Part shown: positions 43,723 through 51,256 of the stretch, piece by piece
Position numbering within the stretch: the stretch's first letter is position 1
Layout: each line of letters starts with the position of its first letter
NCBI GenBank assembly: GCA_019308905.1
Contig: JAFDHF010000066.1
Span: 1 to 51,256, forward strand
Reading direction: 5' to 3'
Origin: Deltaproteobacteria bacterium
GTDB taxonomy: Bacteria > Desulfobacterota > BSN033 > WVXP01
DNA length: 51,256 bases
Made by a program: the position numbers and the translations under genes
Notes under the pieces: generated by a model
Told to the model about the DNA's origin: nothing
The model's input: only the letters and a program-made list of their open reading frames with translations
Databases searched by the model: none

Positions 43723-45213
43723 TCAAGCCGCCGTCTTGGCTTTGCGTTCTCTTACGGCCTCCTCGAATTCGGCATAGATCCTGTCCAGCTCTTTCTGTAC
43801 GTGTTCTGGACGCGGTGCCGGTTTGTAGTTGTTCAGAATGTCGATGGATCTCTCGTATGCCAATTCGACAATATCCGGTGATCCGGCCTCTTGCCAACTC
43901 TCCCTGGTATTCCGGTTCATCAGTTTAGTCCGGGAGAGCCGCTTGAAATTCTGATAGGTATGGTCATGGGTGAGGAATTCACCGCCCGGTCCGACATCCT
44001 TGATCACGTCATAGGCGATGTTTGCTTCTGAAACCTGGATGCCCTCCACGACCTTGAGGACCATATCGAGAAACTCGTTTTGCAGCAATGCCGAAGCATA
44101 GTCCCATGTCAGCGCGCTGTCGAGCATCCCGACCCCGTAAATCATGTTGGCACCTGCCAACGCCGGTATAATGGCGGTCAGGGTGAACTCGTGGGCCGAC
44201 TGGGCATCGACCTTCTTGCTATCCGTCTACCCACCGCCTACCCAGGAAGGCATCTTGTAGAACTGGGCCAGTTTTGCAAGGGCCGCGCTGATCATTGCCA
44301 TCTCGGGAGCACCCATGGCTGCCAGCGTGGTGCTCAGGTCCATGATGCTGGTCGAGCCGGCGTACACCATCGGGGCGCCTCTCCGGACCAATTGGCCGAG
44401 AGTGACCGAACCCAACACTTCCGCGTTATGCGTGACAAGTGTGCTTGCCAGGTCAACGCAGGTCGTACCCCCGGCCAATCCCAGGCCGTTGAGCTTTATG
44501 GGCACGCCCAACCTACAGGCTTCGATCAAAACGTCTGTGGCCTCTTCACTCAGGACCAGGGGGCTGACAGGGTCGGCCGAACAGGTGAACAAGGGGCTGT
44601 GCCTGAGTCTGTCTTCGCCGCCGGCGACGACAGCTCCCATCTTAACAGCCGCATGGAGGTGCTCCACGGTGTAGATGCCCAGGAAGCCGTGTTTTGAAGA
44701 ATGGCTGAAAAAGGAGTAGCTATTGTAGATGCTCGCCATATCCTCGTCCAGATCACGCGGAGTCAGCGGCCTTTCCCAGCCGATAATATTGTCCAGCGTA
44801 TCTATGAATCGGACGGTGTCATCCACATCCTTTCTCGTTGCGGCTCTTACCTCTCTGGTGACCGGGTCCATTAGTGCCGGGGCTTCACCAAAGTTGACAA
44901 AGCCTGTTTTTTTCCCCCCGGCAACGTAATCGTTTGCAGGATCGATGGCGTGGGCGCGATAGGTCGCCGGAGCAGATTGGATCGCGTCTTCCACCAGATT
45001 GGCTGGAATCTTGACGATCTGGGTCTTCTCATCGACCACACACCCGTTATCACCGAAGATTTCTCTCGCCTTTGGGCTCCCCACCTGGAGTCCGATATTC
45101 CAGAGTACGTCGAGTGTGGCCAAGTGGATCTGCTCCAGGTCATCGTCGCTGAACACGTTCAACCCGAAGCTGCCGGCTCGCAACATATTGGCGTATCGAT
45201 AATTGATAGTCAT
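43723..45213 (-). CDS. mttB: Trimethylamine methyltransferase family protein (MttB) with in-frame amber codon
   Basis: The gene reads as 328 codons, a TAG at 44227-44229 (codon 329), then 167 more codons in the same frame to a TGA. The product is 496 residues if the amber is decoded, normal for MttB. Homology runs unbroken across the TAG: [29 protein letters not shown]. In Methanosarcina MttB pyrrolysine is residue 334, so position 329 fits. MttB moves a methyl group from trimethylamine to a corrinoid protein. The corrinoid partner (MttC) and pyl genes are not in the window. Non-Pyl homologues, such as the glycine betaine enzyme, have another residue here, so a TAG at exactly this codon is strong evidence for Pyl. 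GCAGGAGA precedes the ATG. Confidence 0.92.
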
Positions 45214-45290
45214 CTTGTCGTCTCCTGCATTGTATGAATGTTACAAATTCCCTTGGAAATAGGGATAAGAATTCCCTTTTTCCCAACAAA

Positions 45291-45320
45291 AGTATAATAA
45301 TGAGGGCGCCTCTGTGTCAA
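45291..45320 (-). promoter_or_regulatory. Probable mttB promoter
   Basis: On the minus strand: TTGACA (45315-45320), an 18-bp spacer, TATACT (45291-45296), about 80 nt upstream of the mttB start. The leader contains GGGAATTC and CCAAGGGAATT elements of unknown meaning. Confidence 0.65.
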
Positions 45321-45405
45321 CTGGAAAGCCATGCGTGAGCTTGTCAAAGGCTCCAAGGAGCAGGGGTTCCCCGGAAGACTCGACCACGCCGTGATGCATT
45401 GTTCC

Positions 45406-45434
45406 TTGACACACAACCCCACTTCTTCTATACT
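45406..45434 (+). promoter_or_regulatory. Promoter of the SsuCAB/TauABC-type importer operon
   Basis: TTGACA (45406-45411), a 17-bp spacer and TATACT (45429-45434): a near-consensus sigma70 promoter, divergent from the mttB promoter and about 86 bp from it. The first gene starts about 400 nt downstream. Confidence 0.75.
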
Positions 45435-45839
45435 CCCCCAGTGAAAATACGGGTTCTCATCATTTCCTGCTGCAAGAGGTTTTTCTTTCCTACTCACGAG
45501 GTTCTCGGCCAAGTGAACCCGCTGCGAGCTTGGCATGTGCGGCTCGGAACCGGACCTTACGGAACCGATGGCGGTCCTTTCGGTTGGCAGCAGCGCACGT
45601 GGTGACCTGGCACTCGTGGAAGCGAGTCTCTCGGCCAGGGCTTTTATGAATCTGGTGATCCTCAGGGTTTCCTTTCAAGTGAAGCATTTTGGTGGATTTT
45701 CGACCGGAGGTCTGCACCCGCCGGAGCAATATGCCTGTTTTGAGAGGGAGGGTGCATGCAGAATTCTCAAGGGCTCGAGGGGCCGTAGGCTTCAAGAGAT
45801 CGAATTCTGAGGAATCTATATGGGGAAAGGAGAGCAGGG
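45435..45839 (+). other. Long 5' leader of the importer operon
   Basis: About 400 nt lie between the predicted promoter and the first start codon. No frame in it resembles a known protein; a 91-codon frame at 45535-45810 has no clear ribosome binding site. Several GC-rich inverted segments occur (for example GGCACTCGTGGAAGCGAGTC), so an RNA regulatory element is possible, but I do not recognise a riboswitch family. Confidence 0.4.
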
Positions 45840-46622
45840 ATGGAGCCGGGTTTAGGGGACAAGCGGGCGCGATGGATCTACAACATACTGCCGTCTTTCT
45901 TGCTCCTTGTTCTATTGATCGGGGTCTGGCAATTGATCGTCACGGTTACGGGCATCAAATCGTTTCTGCTTCCCAGTCCGTCTTTGGTCGCCACCACCCT
46001 GGCCGACATGAAATGGCAGTGGGGCAGACAGATCTTGACAACTCTCGTCGAAGTTCTGGGCGGATTCCTTCTCGCCGATTTTGTGGGGATTCTTGTGGGG
46101 GTGTTGATCATGTGGTCTCCCCTGATGCACAGGTCTGTTGTGCCGTTTCTGGTGTTCCTGAACTCGCTGCCCAAGATCGCCCTGGCTCCACTGTTTATTA
46201 TCTGGCTGGGATACGGAGTGCTCCCCAATATTTTTATCGCATTCATCAGCGCTTTTTTCCCTGTGGCAATCAACACCGCCACAGGAATTGGAGAAACAGA
46301 ACCTGACATGATCAATTTGGCGAAGGTCTGGGAGGTACCTCGTTGGAAGGTCTTTCTTAAGATTGAAATACCCAATGCGTTGCCATATATCTTCAGCGGG
46401 ATCAAGATCGCCGCCACCATGGCGGTCATAGGTGCGATTGTGGGGGAATTTGTCGCCTCGACCGAAGGATTGGCTGCAGTCATTATGAATGCCCAGGCGG
46501 TTCTGGTTACCGAGGCTATCTTCGCCTCGTTGGTCTGGATATCGATCCTGGGATTGGGCTTATACGGACTTGTGGCGCTCGTCCAGAGGCTGGTTATGCC
46601 TTGGGCTGACATCAAACAGTAA
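45840..46622 (+). CDS. ABC transporter permease, SsuC/TauC (nitrate/sulfonate/taurine) family
   Basis: A 260-residue inner-membrane permease with six helices. The start has GGGGAAAGGAG upstream. Family features are LLPSPSLVATTLADM near the N-terminus, FLVFLNSLPKIALAPLFIIWLGYG, the EAA loop INLAKVWEVPRWKVFLKIEIPNALPYIFSGIKIAATMAVIGAIVGEF and the final hydrophobic helix. It is first of a three-gene importer (permease, binding protein, ATPase). Family members import sulfonates, nitrate, pyrimidine precursors or amines; no ligand can be assigned. Confidence 0.93.
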   Translation: MEPGLGDKRARWIYNILPSFLLLVLLIGVWQLIVTVTGIKSFLLPSPSLVATTLADMKWQWGRQILTTLVEVLGGFLLADFVGILVGVLIMWSPLMHRSVVPFLVFLNSLPKIALAPLFIIWLGYGVLPNIFIAFISAFFPVAINTATGIGETEPDMINLAKVWEVPRWKVFLKIEIPNALPYIFSGIKIAATMAVIGAIVGEFVASTEGLAAVIMNAQAVLVTEAIFASLVWISILGLGLYGLVALVQRLVMPWADIKQ

Positions 46623-46798
46623 GAAGGTAAAGGTTCCTATCCTGCCAGGAAGCGAGGTTTTGGAGGGACCGGGCGTACGTCCCTGAAACTTCTCATCGAT
46701 CGAGATGCTGGAGGGGGCAAGAATCAAGGAGAGGAGGTGAGGGCTGGTTGAAAGACTCGGGGCCTTAATTGGAAGGATTAGGGAGGAGGGATTGAACA

Positions 46799-47866
46799 AT
46801 GAAAAGCTATGTAAAGGCAACGGGGACATTGGTATGTGCGTTGTTGGTAATGGCGGCTACATTCACGACGGCACGGGGTGTGGAGCGTGTAAGATTTCGC
46901 CTGAACTGGATTTCGGCCGGGGAGGGGGATCACGCTCCATTCTATGTGGCCAAGGATCTTGGCTATTATGAAGCATTGGGTCTCGATGTAACTATCGAAA
47001 AGGGATCAGGATCAGGAGATGCTGTCAAGTTTGTGGAAGTAGGTAAAGTGGACTTGGCCATAGCGGATTTTCCCGCCATCGCAGTCGCTCGTGCGCGAGG
47101 GGCGGATGTCAGAATTGTGGCTGCCTATCACGTGAACAGCCCAAATACTACCTGGACCCGAAAGGATACGGGAATCACGACACCCAAGGATTTGGCAGGA
47201 CATACGATCGGATCGCCGGCCGGCGATGCTCAAAGGATTGCCTTCCCGGCTTTTGCCAAGAAGGTCGGTCTGGACCCCGATAGTGTCAAATGGGTGAACA
47301 TCCATCCTGCTGCCAAGATTCAATCGCTTGCCAGCAAGACGATCGACGTGACCGTTCACTGGTTCGACCAATTACACACCTACAGGAAGATCATCGGAAA
47401 GGAGAACCTGGTCTATTTTCGGTGGGCTGACTACGGGGTGAACCCCTATGGCATGGCCATCTTCACGAGCGAGAGGATGTTGAAAGAAAAGCCTGATGTA
47501 GTGAAGCGGTTTGTCGATGCCACGTTGAGAGCTCAACGCTGGACGATTCTTAATCCGAGAAAGGCAATTCAGATCCAGAAGAAGTACGTGCCTGAAGTAG
47601 TTGTGGAGCCGGTATTGGGCATGTTGGAAGTATCGATCAAGTATATGTTCTTCGGATCGACTATTCTTAGGCACGGGCTGGGATGGATAGACCGGCAGCG
47701 GATGGACCAGAGTGTAAACATCATGAACACCTATTTCGGCCTACCCCGTCCTCTCAATGCCGAAGAGCTCTATACGAATGACTTCGTGCCTCATCATACA
47801 TGGCCGTATCCAGAAGAATTCACAGATCCTTCGACATGGCCTTGGCCGTACCGGTTCGGGTCGTGA
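46799..47866 (+). CDS. ABC transporter substrate-binding protein, NMT1/THI5-like (SsuA/TauA type)
   Basis: A 355-residue periplasmic receptor. GGGAGGAGGG lies 9 nt before the ATG, and the signal peptide is MKSYVKATGTLVCALLVMAATFTTARG. The mature N-terminus RVRFRLNWISAGEGDHAPFYVAKDLGYYEALGLDVTIEKGSGSGD is the NMT1/SsuA pattern, followed by VEVGKVDLAIADFPAIAVARARGADVRIVAAYH and DLAGHTIGSPAGDA. The C-terminus is rich in Trp and Pro (HHTWPYPEEFTDPSTWPWP). Lying opposite mttB it could bind a methylated amine or a thiamine-precursor-like compound; this is inference from context. Confidence 0.92.
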   Translation: MKSYVKATGTLVCALLVMAATFTTARGVERVRFRLNWISAGEGDHAPFYVAKDLGYYEALGLDVTIEKGSGSGDAVKFVEVGKVDLAIADFPAIAVARARGADVRIVAAYHVNSPNTTWTRKDTGITTPKDLAGHTIGSPAGDAQRIAFPAFAKKVGLDPDSVKWVNIHPAAKIQSLASKTIDVTVHWFDQLHTYRKIIGKENLVYFRWADYGVNPYGMAIFTSERMLKEKPDVVKRFVDATLRAQRWTILNPRKAIQIQKKYVPEVVVEPVLGMLEVSIKYMFFGSTILRHGLGWIDRQRMDQSVNIMNTYFGLPRPLNAEELYTNDFVPHHTWPYPEEFTDPSTWPWPYRFGS

Positions 47867-47948
47867 GTAATGCGCAAAGGGGAGAAAAGGCGGGGCGCAT
47901 GAAGTCAACCCAAGCGATTGGGTCTTCACAGGCCCCGCCCCTTCGACG

Positions 47949-48743
47949 ATGGGAAGCGATTTCATAGAAATAAACGACCTACGTAAGGAGTACAGGAGTA
48001 CTCGGGGAAGTGTGCTGGCGGTCGAGGATGTGACGTTTTCGGTTTCAGAGGGTGAGTTTGTAGTAATTGTGGGCCCTAGCGGATGCGGGAAGTCGACTCT
48101 ACTCAAAATCATCGCCGGACTGCTTCCCTTTGACAAGGGGCAGGTGAAGATCGGGGGAAATGATGTCAGAGGTCCCTCCAGGAACGTGGGTTTGGTATTT
48201 CAGAACCCGGTTCTGTTCCGGTGGAAGACCGTAATAGGCAACGTGCTCGCCCCTATCGAACTCATGGGATTTGAAAGGAAGGACTATGTTCGCAGAGCCC
48301 ATGAATTAATAGAGCTGGCCAAACTCTCCGGTTTCGAGAATAAATATCCTATGGAGCTTTCAGGAGGGATGCAGCAGCGAGTGGCGATTTGCCGCGCACT
48401 GATCTATGATCCCAAGGTGATACTGATGGATGAGCCGTTTGGGGCTCTTGACGCCATGACGCGAGATAAGATGAATCTCGAAGTCTTGCGGATATGGAGT
48501 GAACAAAAAAAGACGATCCTGTTCGTAACCCATAGCATTTACGAAGCTGCTTTTCTGGCGGACAAGATCATTGCTTTGAAGGAGAGACCCTGCAGGGTAA
48601 GAGAGACGATCAACGTAAAGCTGTCGAGGCCCAGGGCGCTGGATGTCCGTGCGACAAGTGAATACGGGCGGTACGTTTCCAGGTTGTACAGCCTGTTGGA
48701 AGAAGAGAGTTGTCAGGAAGAGGGAGGAAGAGGTGCATGGTAA
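47949..48743 (+). CDS. ABC transporter ATP-binding protein, SsuB/TauB type
   Basis: A 264-residue ATPase. Walker A is GPSGCGKST, the Q-loop is VFQNPVLFRWKTV, the signature is LSGGMQQRVAICRAL, Walker B is VILMDEPFGALD and the switch is FVTHSIYEAAFLADKI. All are typical of the nitrate/sulfonate/taurine family. I see no clear ribosome binding site before ATG 47949, so the start could differ by a few codons. It completes the importer. Confidence 0.94.
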   Translation: MGSDFIEINDLRKEYRSTRGSVLAVEDVTFSVSEGEFVVIVGPSGCGKSTLLKIIAGLLPFDKGQVKIGGNDVRGPSRNVGLVFQNPVLFRWKTVIGNVLAPIELMGFERKDYVRRAHELIELAKLSGFENKYPMELSGGMQQRVAICRALIYDPKVILMDEPFGALDAMTRDKMNLEVLRIWSEQKKTILFVTHSIYEAAFLADKIIALKERPCRVRETINVKLSRPRALDVRATSEYGRYVSRLYSLLEEESCQEEGGRGAW

Positions 48744-48780
48744 GGCCTTGAATCATCAGTGTAGCCAGGGGGGGCATATT

Positions 48781-50223
48781 ATGGGAAAACGTCTTGCTAA
48801 TGCTATCGCTGTTGTCACACTCTGTATCCTGTCATCACAAACGGGTTATTCTGCTTCCTGGGTTGAGTCGAGCCACGGGGGAATCAGCATCCAGCATCCT
48901 CAAGGATGGGACACCGTGTGGGAGGAAGCCGGGGTCGAAGTATCCCACCCGGACAATCCGATGATCTGGTGCGCATTTGCGACGCTCCGATGGCAGGGTA
49001 CTGCTCAACAGTTTATCACTGCCCTGTTGGATGACTACCGAAACAAGCTCCAGGACCTCCGGGTGCTCGAGAAAAAACGTATCTCGGAAAAGCCGGATAC
49101 CTATGGCGTCAGATTCACGTATGACGGTGACGGCATCACCATGGGCTCGTTGGTTCTTGTCACTACCGGGAATTGTAAGAATTTCTCTGTTCGAAGCTAT
49201 GCGGCTCCGATTCAGGATTATGACAGGATGAAGCTGGTCCTCATTCCAATTCTGCTCAGCCTCAAATTCGAGCAGGCAGAGCCTGCAAAGGGAAGGGCGG
49301 CCCGAGGAGCGACGAAGCTCATCCAGGTGCTTGGGTCCCCCAGCGGCTACTGGCAGATGAGGGCACCGCGGGGATGGAGAAGCATTGATGTGGGAGAGGA
49401 CGAATCGATAGAGGCACGGTGTGTGGGCCCCAATGGGGAAGCGGTTGGGGTTGTTTTCTTATGCGGTCTGGTCCGTTCCCACATATTGAGAATGAGGATG
49501 GCCGGCGGCAATGTCCCCCTCATGTCCATTCCTTATCTAACGGCGGCAGATCTTTTTGAGCGTGTTTTACTACCGTACCATCAAACCGAATTCCCGGATA
49601 TGTAGCTCAAAGATCTAAAGCCCCTAGACCAGAGCAGGGCGCGATATTGCGTTACCTATACCGACCCGCAGGGAGGGGGCACGGTTGTTCAAGAGGGAAT
49701 CGTAATCAATAACTCCCTGTCTGATCTGTACGGCGGAGATTTCAATGTATATACCCGGTACTGGGTGGCGGCTCCCGAAAAGAGATTCCCAGAGGCGAAG
49801 AACCGACTCTGGCAGATCCTTCATACGTTCGAACCCTCGCCCTACTTCGGGTCAGCGGTTGTTCAAATATTGATGCAAATGCGGCAAGAGACTCAACAGG
49901 CAATGCAAAACGCAATAACGAACACCCTACGAAGCAACCAGAGAATGATGCGGGAGACAGCCCGGACGACCATGCAGGTGATGCAAGACCGCAGGCAAGA
50001 GGGAGTCGGATGGGGCCTGGCGTTAAGCGGAGAAGATCTTGTGCGAGATCCGGATACAGGCAAACAGTATCGCATCCCCATGGGAGGAGAGTACATATAC
50101 GGAAGACCCGCGGGTGCGGGAGAGATTGAGACGACCCGAAGGGCTGCCCCGATCCTACCCAGCGAGCTGCCGCTAGGTTTTCGGGCCTTTGAACAGATTC
50201 CCATTACAGAGGCCTGGAAATAG
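48781..50223 (+). CDS. Exported two-domain protein (PsbP/DcrB-like repeats) with in-frame amber codon 275
   Basis: ATG 48781 has GGGGGG upstream and a signal peptide MGKRLANAIAVVTLCILSS (cleavage near GYSA-SW). The frame is open for 274 codons, has TAG at 49603-49605, then stays open in the same frame for 205 codons to a second TAG at 50221-50223 (480 codons in all). Two related domains follow each other, about 27-165 and 190-355. Each starts with a G...HPQGW or R...APRGW motif and ends with a YRVRFTYD-like or YCVTYTDPQ-like strand pair and an aromatic/basic helix. The amber lies inside the second domain, level with Arg94 of the first. A Gln/Met/Arg-rich helical tail (360-405) follows. Either the amber is read through (possibly as pyrrolysine) or the gene carries a nonsense mutation. 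It is the last gene after the importer; function unknown. Confidence 0.72.
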
Positions 50224-50231
50224 GAGGTGAA

Positions 50232-50640
50232 ACAAGGGGTCAAATCTCGATTTGAGTCTTTGTATGAAATTTCTAGTATCTTCTAATACTTAAATCCGCT
50301 CTCCATGGTGTATCTTTCCCTCCCTCCCGGTATCAAACACCTTCTTGACTCATCTCCCGTCTTTTCCTGAGGGCCTGAACCTGCCACCATGACAGGTGGC
50401 AGTCAGCCTGGCCATCCGCAAACGAAAAAGCGCAGGCGGCCGACTTCAGCGGCGGAAAGGGCTGATAGGCTCCTTGGCCCCGGCTGGCTGGAGAACCGCC
50501 TTTTTCCGGAACTCTCCCCTTGTCAGGCTCCCTTCCTTTGAGCCACCATCCCATCGACAGGTCTCTTCTCAAAGGGACGTCGGCAATCCGAGCCATCAAG
50601 TCAGGCGCGACTAAGACTCAAGTCGAGATTTGACCCCTGT
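50232..50640. mobile_element. MITE-like element with terminal inverted repeats
   Basis: The left end (50232-50260, ACAAGGGGTCAA then ATCTCGATTTGAGTCTT) and the right end (50613-50640) are inverted copies of each other, differing by one indel and one substitution. The 409-bp interior has no full gene. The minus-strand reading ends with a short peptide like that of the copy near 38.96-39.12 kb, suggesting a relic of a transposase 3' end. It may be an IS200/RAYT-type derivative, but I cannot prove the family. It starts 8 nt after the TAG of the upstream gene and ends 71 nt before the CRISPR array. Confidence 0.65.
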
Positions 50641-50711
50641 GTTCCCCTGTGTTTTGACCAGGTTTGTTTTTTCAACGATCACGAGCACGACTAACGAGCA
50701 CGGCTCTTTTA

Positions 50712-51256
50712 GTCGCAATCCCTTATTCGTCAGGTCTCTGTTTCCAACCGATGGAAAAGATAGTGGTAACCCAACATGAAGGGTTGGTGTCGCAATCCCT
50801 TATTCATCAGGTCTCTGTTTCCAACCCATCAGGGATGGCATTACTGTCGGTGGCTTTACCAAGTCACGTCGCAATCCCTTATTCATCAGGTCTCTGTTTC
50901 CAACAGGAGAAGCAACATGAAGAAGGAAGAGATTGTCGGATTGATTGTCGCAATCCCTTATTCATCAGGTCTCTGTTTCCAACACTGGGTTCAACAAGGT
51001 TACACGACAACTCGGATGTTTCAAGGTCGCAATCCCTTATTCATCAGGTCTCTGTTTCCAACTCCTGGAAGCTGCTACCCACCTCCAACAGAAGCTTGAG
51101 TCGCAATCCCTTATTCATCAGGTCTTTGTTTCCAACGCACGGACTAAGTTGTATAGCCCCGCTTCTAACATAAAATGTCGCAATCCCTTATTCATCAGGT
51201 CTTTGTTTCCAACGAAAATGAAACAGACTTTGACCCGCTGGGATGGCGGGTCAGGT
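50712..51256 (-). CRISPR. CRISPR array (seven repeats visible, continues past the window end)
   Basis: The 37-nt repeat starts GTCGCAATCCCTTATTCATC and ends GTCTCTGTTTCCAAC on the plus strand. Repeats begin at 50712, 50789, 50868, 50947, 51026, 51100 and 51177. Spacers are 40, 42, 42, 42, 37 and 40 nt, and a seventh is cut by the window edge. Repeat 1 has a G for A at position 18; repeats 6 and 7 have T for C in GTCTTTG. On the minus strand the repeat ends ATTGCGAC, the usual form of an 8-nt crRNA 5' handle in type I and III systems, so transcription is probably leftward and the degenerate repeat 1 is the trailer end. Leader and cas genes should lie to the right. No cas gene is in the window. 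Confidence 0.97.

Noticed and set aside
45535-45810. 91-codon frame in the importer leader
   Set aside because: No clear ribosome binding site, unlike its neighbours, and no recognisable motif; treated as leader.
49765-50223. Separate 152-residue gene after the exported protein
   Set aside because: The frame is continuous with the upstream gene across a single TAG, and it completes that protein's second domain, so it is not an independent gene.
50664-51173. 169-residue open frame with repeated peptide PYSSGLCFQ
   Set aside because: It is a translation through the CRISPR repeats; the repeated peptide is the repeat itself.

Overview
The window is GC-rich (roughly 60% by eye), densely packed and made of typical anaerobe genes. 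It has a 2-oxoacid:ferredoxin oxidoreductase, an aldehyde:ferredoxin oxidoreductase (AOR) with its iron-sulfur partner, a B12-dependent mutase-like protein, and a trimethylamine methyltransferase interrupted by an in-frame amber codon. It also has two oligopeptide/dipeptide ABC systems, a TRAP system and two further ABC systems. With the RND efflux pump, lipoprotein adaptor and RpoH-type sigma factor this points to a Gram-negative anaerobe, most like Desulfobacterota (former Deltaproteobacteria). No rRNA, tRNA or ribosomal protein gene is present to confirm that.

Layout. 1-335: non-coding, with a dispersed repeat. 336-5162: self-regulated TetR / membrane-fusion / RND efflux operon. 5192-10797: peptide ABC system A; binding protein and two permeases run rightwards and the two ATPases converge on them from the opposite strand. 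11108-13123: an unknown protein, then folate C1 genes ftcD and fchA. 13266-15147: rpoH, a small heat shock protein and an FmdB zinc ribbon. 15259-19876: mutase-like protein followed by korA-korB-korC, with a ferredoxin domain fused to KorC. 19940-25485: complete peptide ABC system B on the minus strand. 25501-26038: repeat-rich spacer with a 20-nt minisatellite and two dispersed repeats.

26039-28969: divergent amidohydrolase and class III aminotransferase. 29143-32422: TorT-like binding protein, ATPase and permease of a ribose-type ABC system. 32472-36564: operon of an M29-like metalloprotein and TRAP dctP-dctQ-dctM, with dctM frame-disrupted. 36695-38957: ferredoxin and AOR. 39237-41143: sugar epimerase-like and PdxA-like genes. 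41193-41680: transposase relic. 41995-43654: AlkD-like repair protein and a monoacylglycerol-lipase-like hydrolase. 43723-45213: mttB. 45406-50223: SsuCAB/TauABC-type importer and an exported two-domain protein. 50232-50640: MITE-like element. 50712 to the end: CRISPR array running out of the window.

How it fits together: peptides, amines, amino acids and small acids are imported by five transport systems. They are then deaminated or oxidised by ferredoxin-linked enzymes. C1 units may enter the folate and corrinoid pools through FtcD/FchA and MttB.

The most notable observation is a pair of in-frame amber codons about 4 kb apart. One lies in mttB at the position expected for pyrrolysine. The other lies in the exported protein at 49603-49605, where coding clearly continues past the TAG. 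The pyrrolysine genes (pylT, pylS, pylBCD) are not in the window. TAG also terminates at least eleven other genes here, so decoding would have to be conditional or ambiguous.
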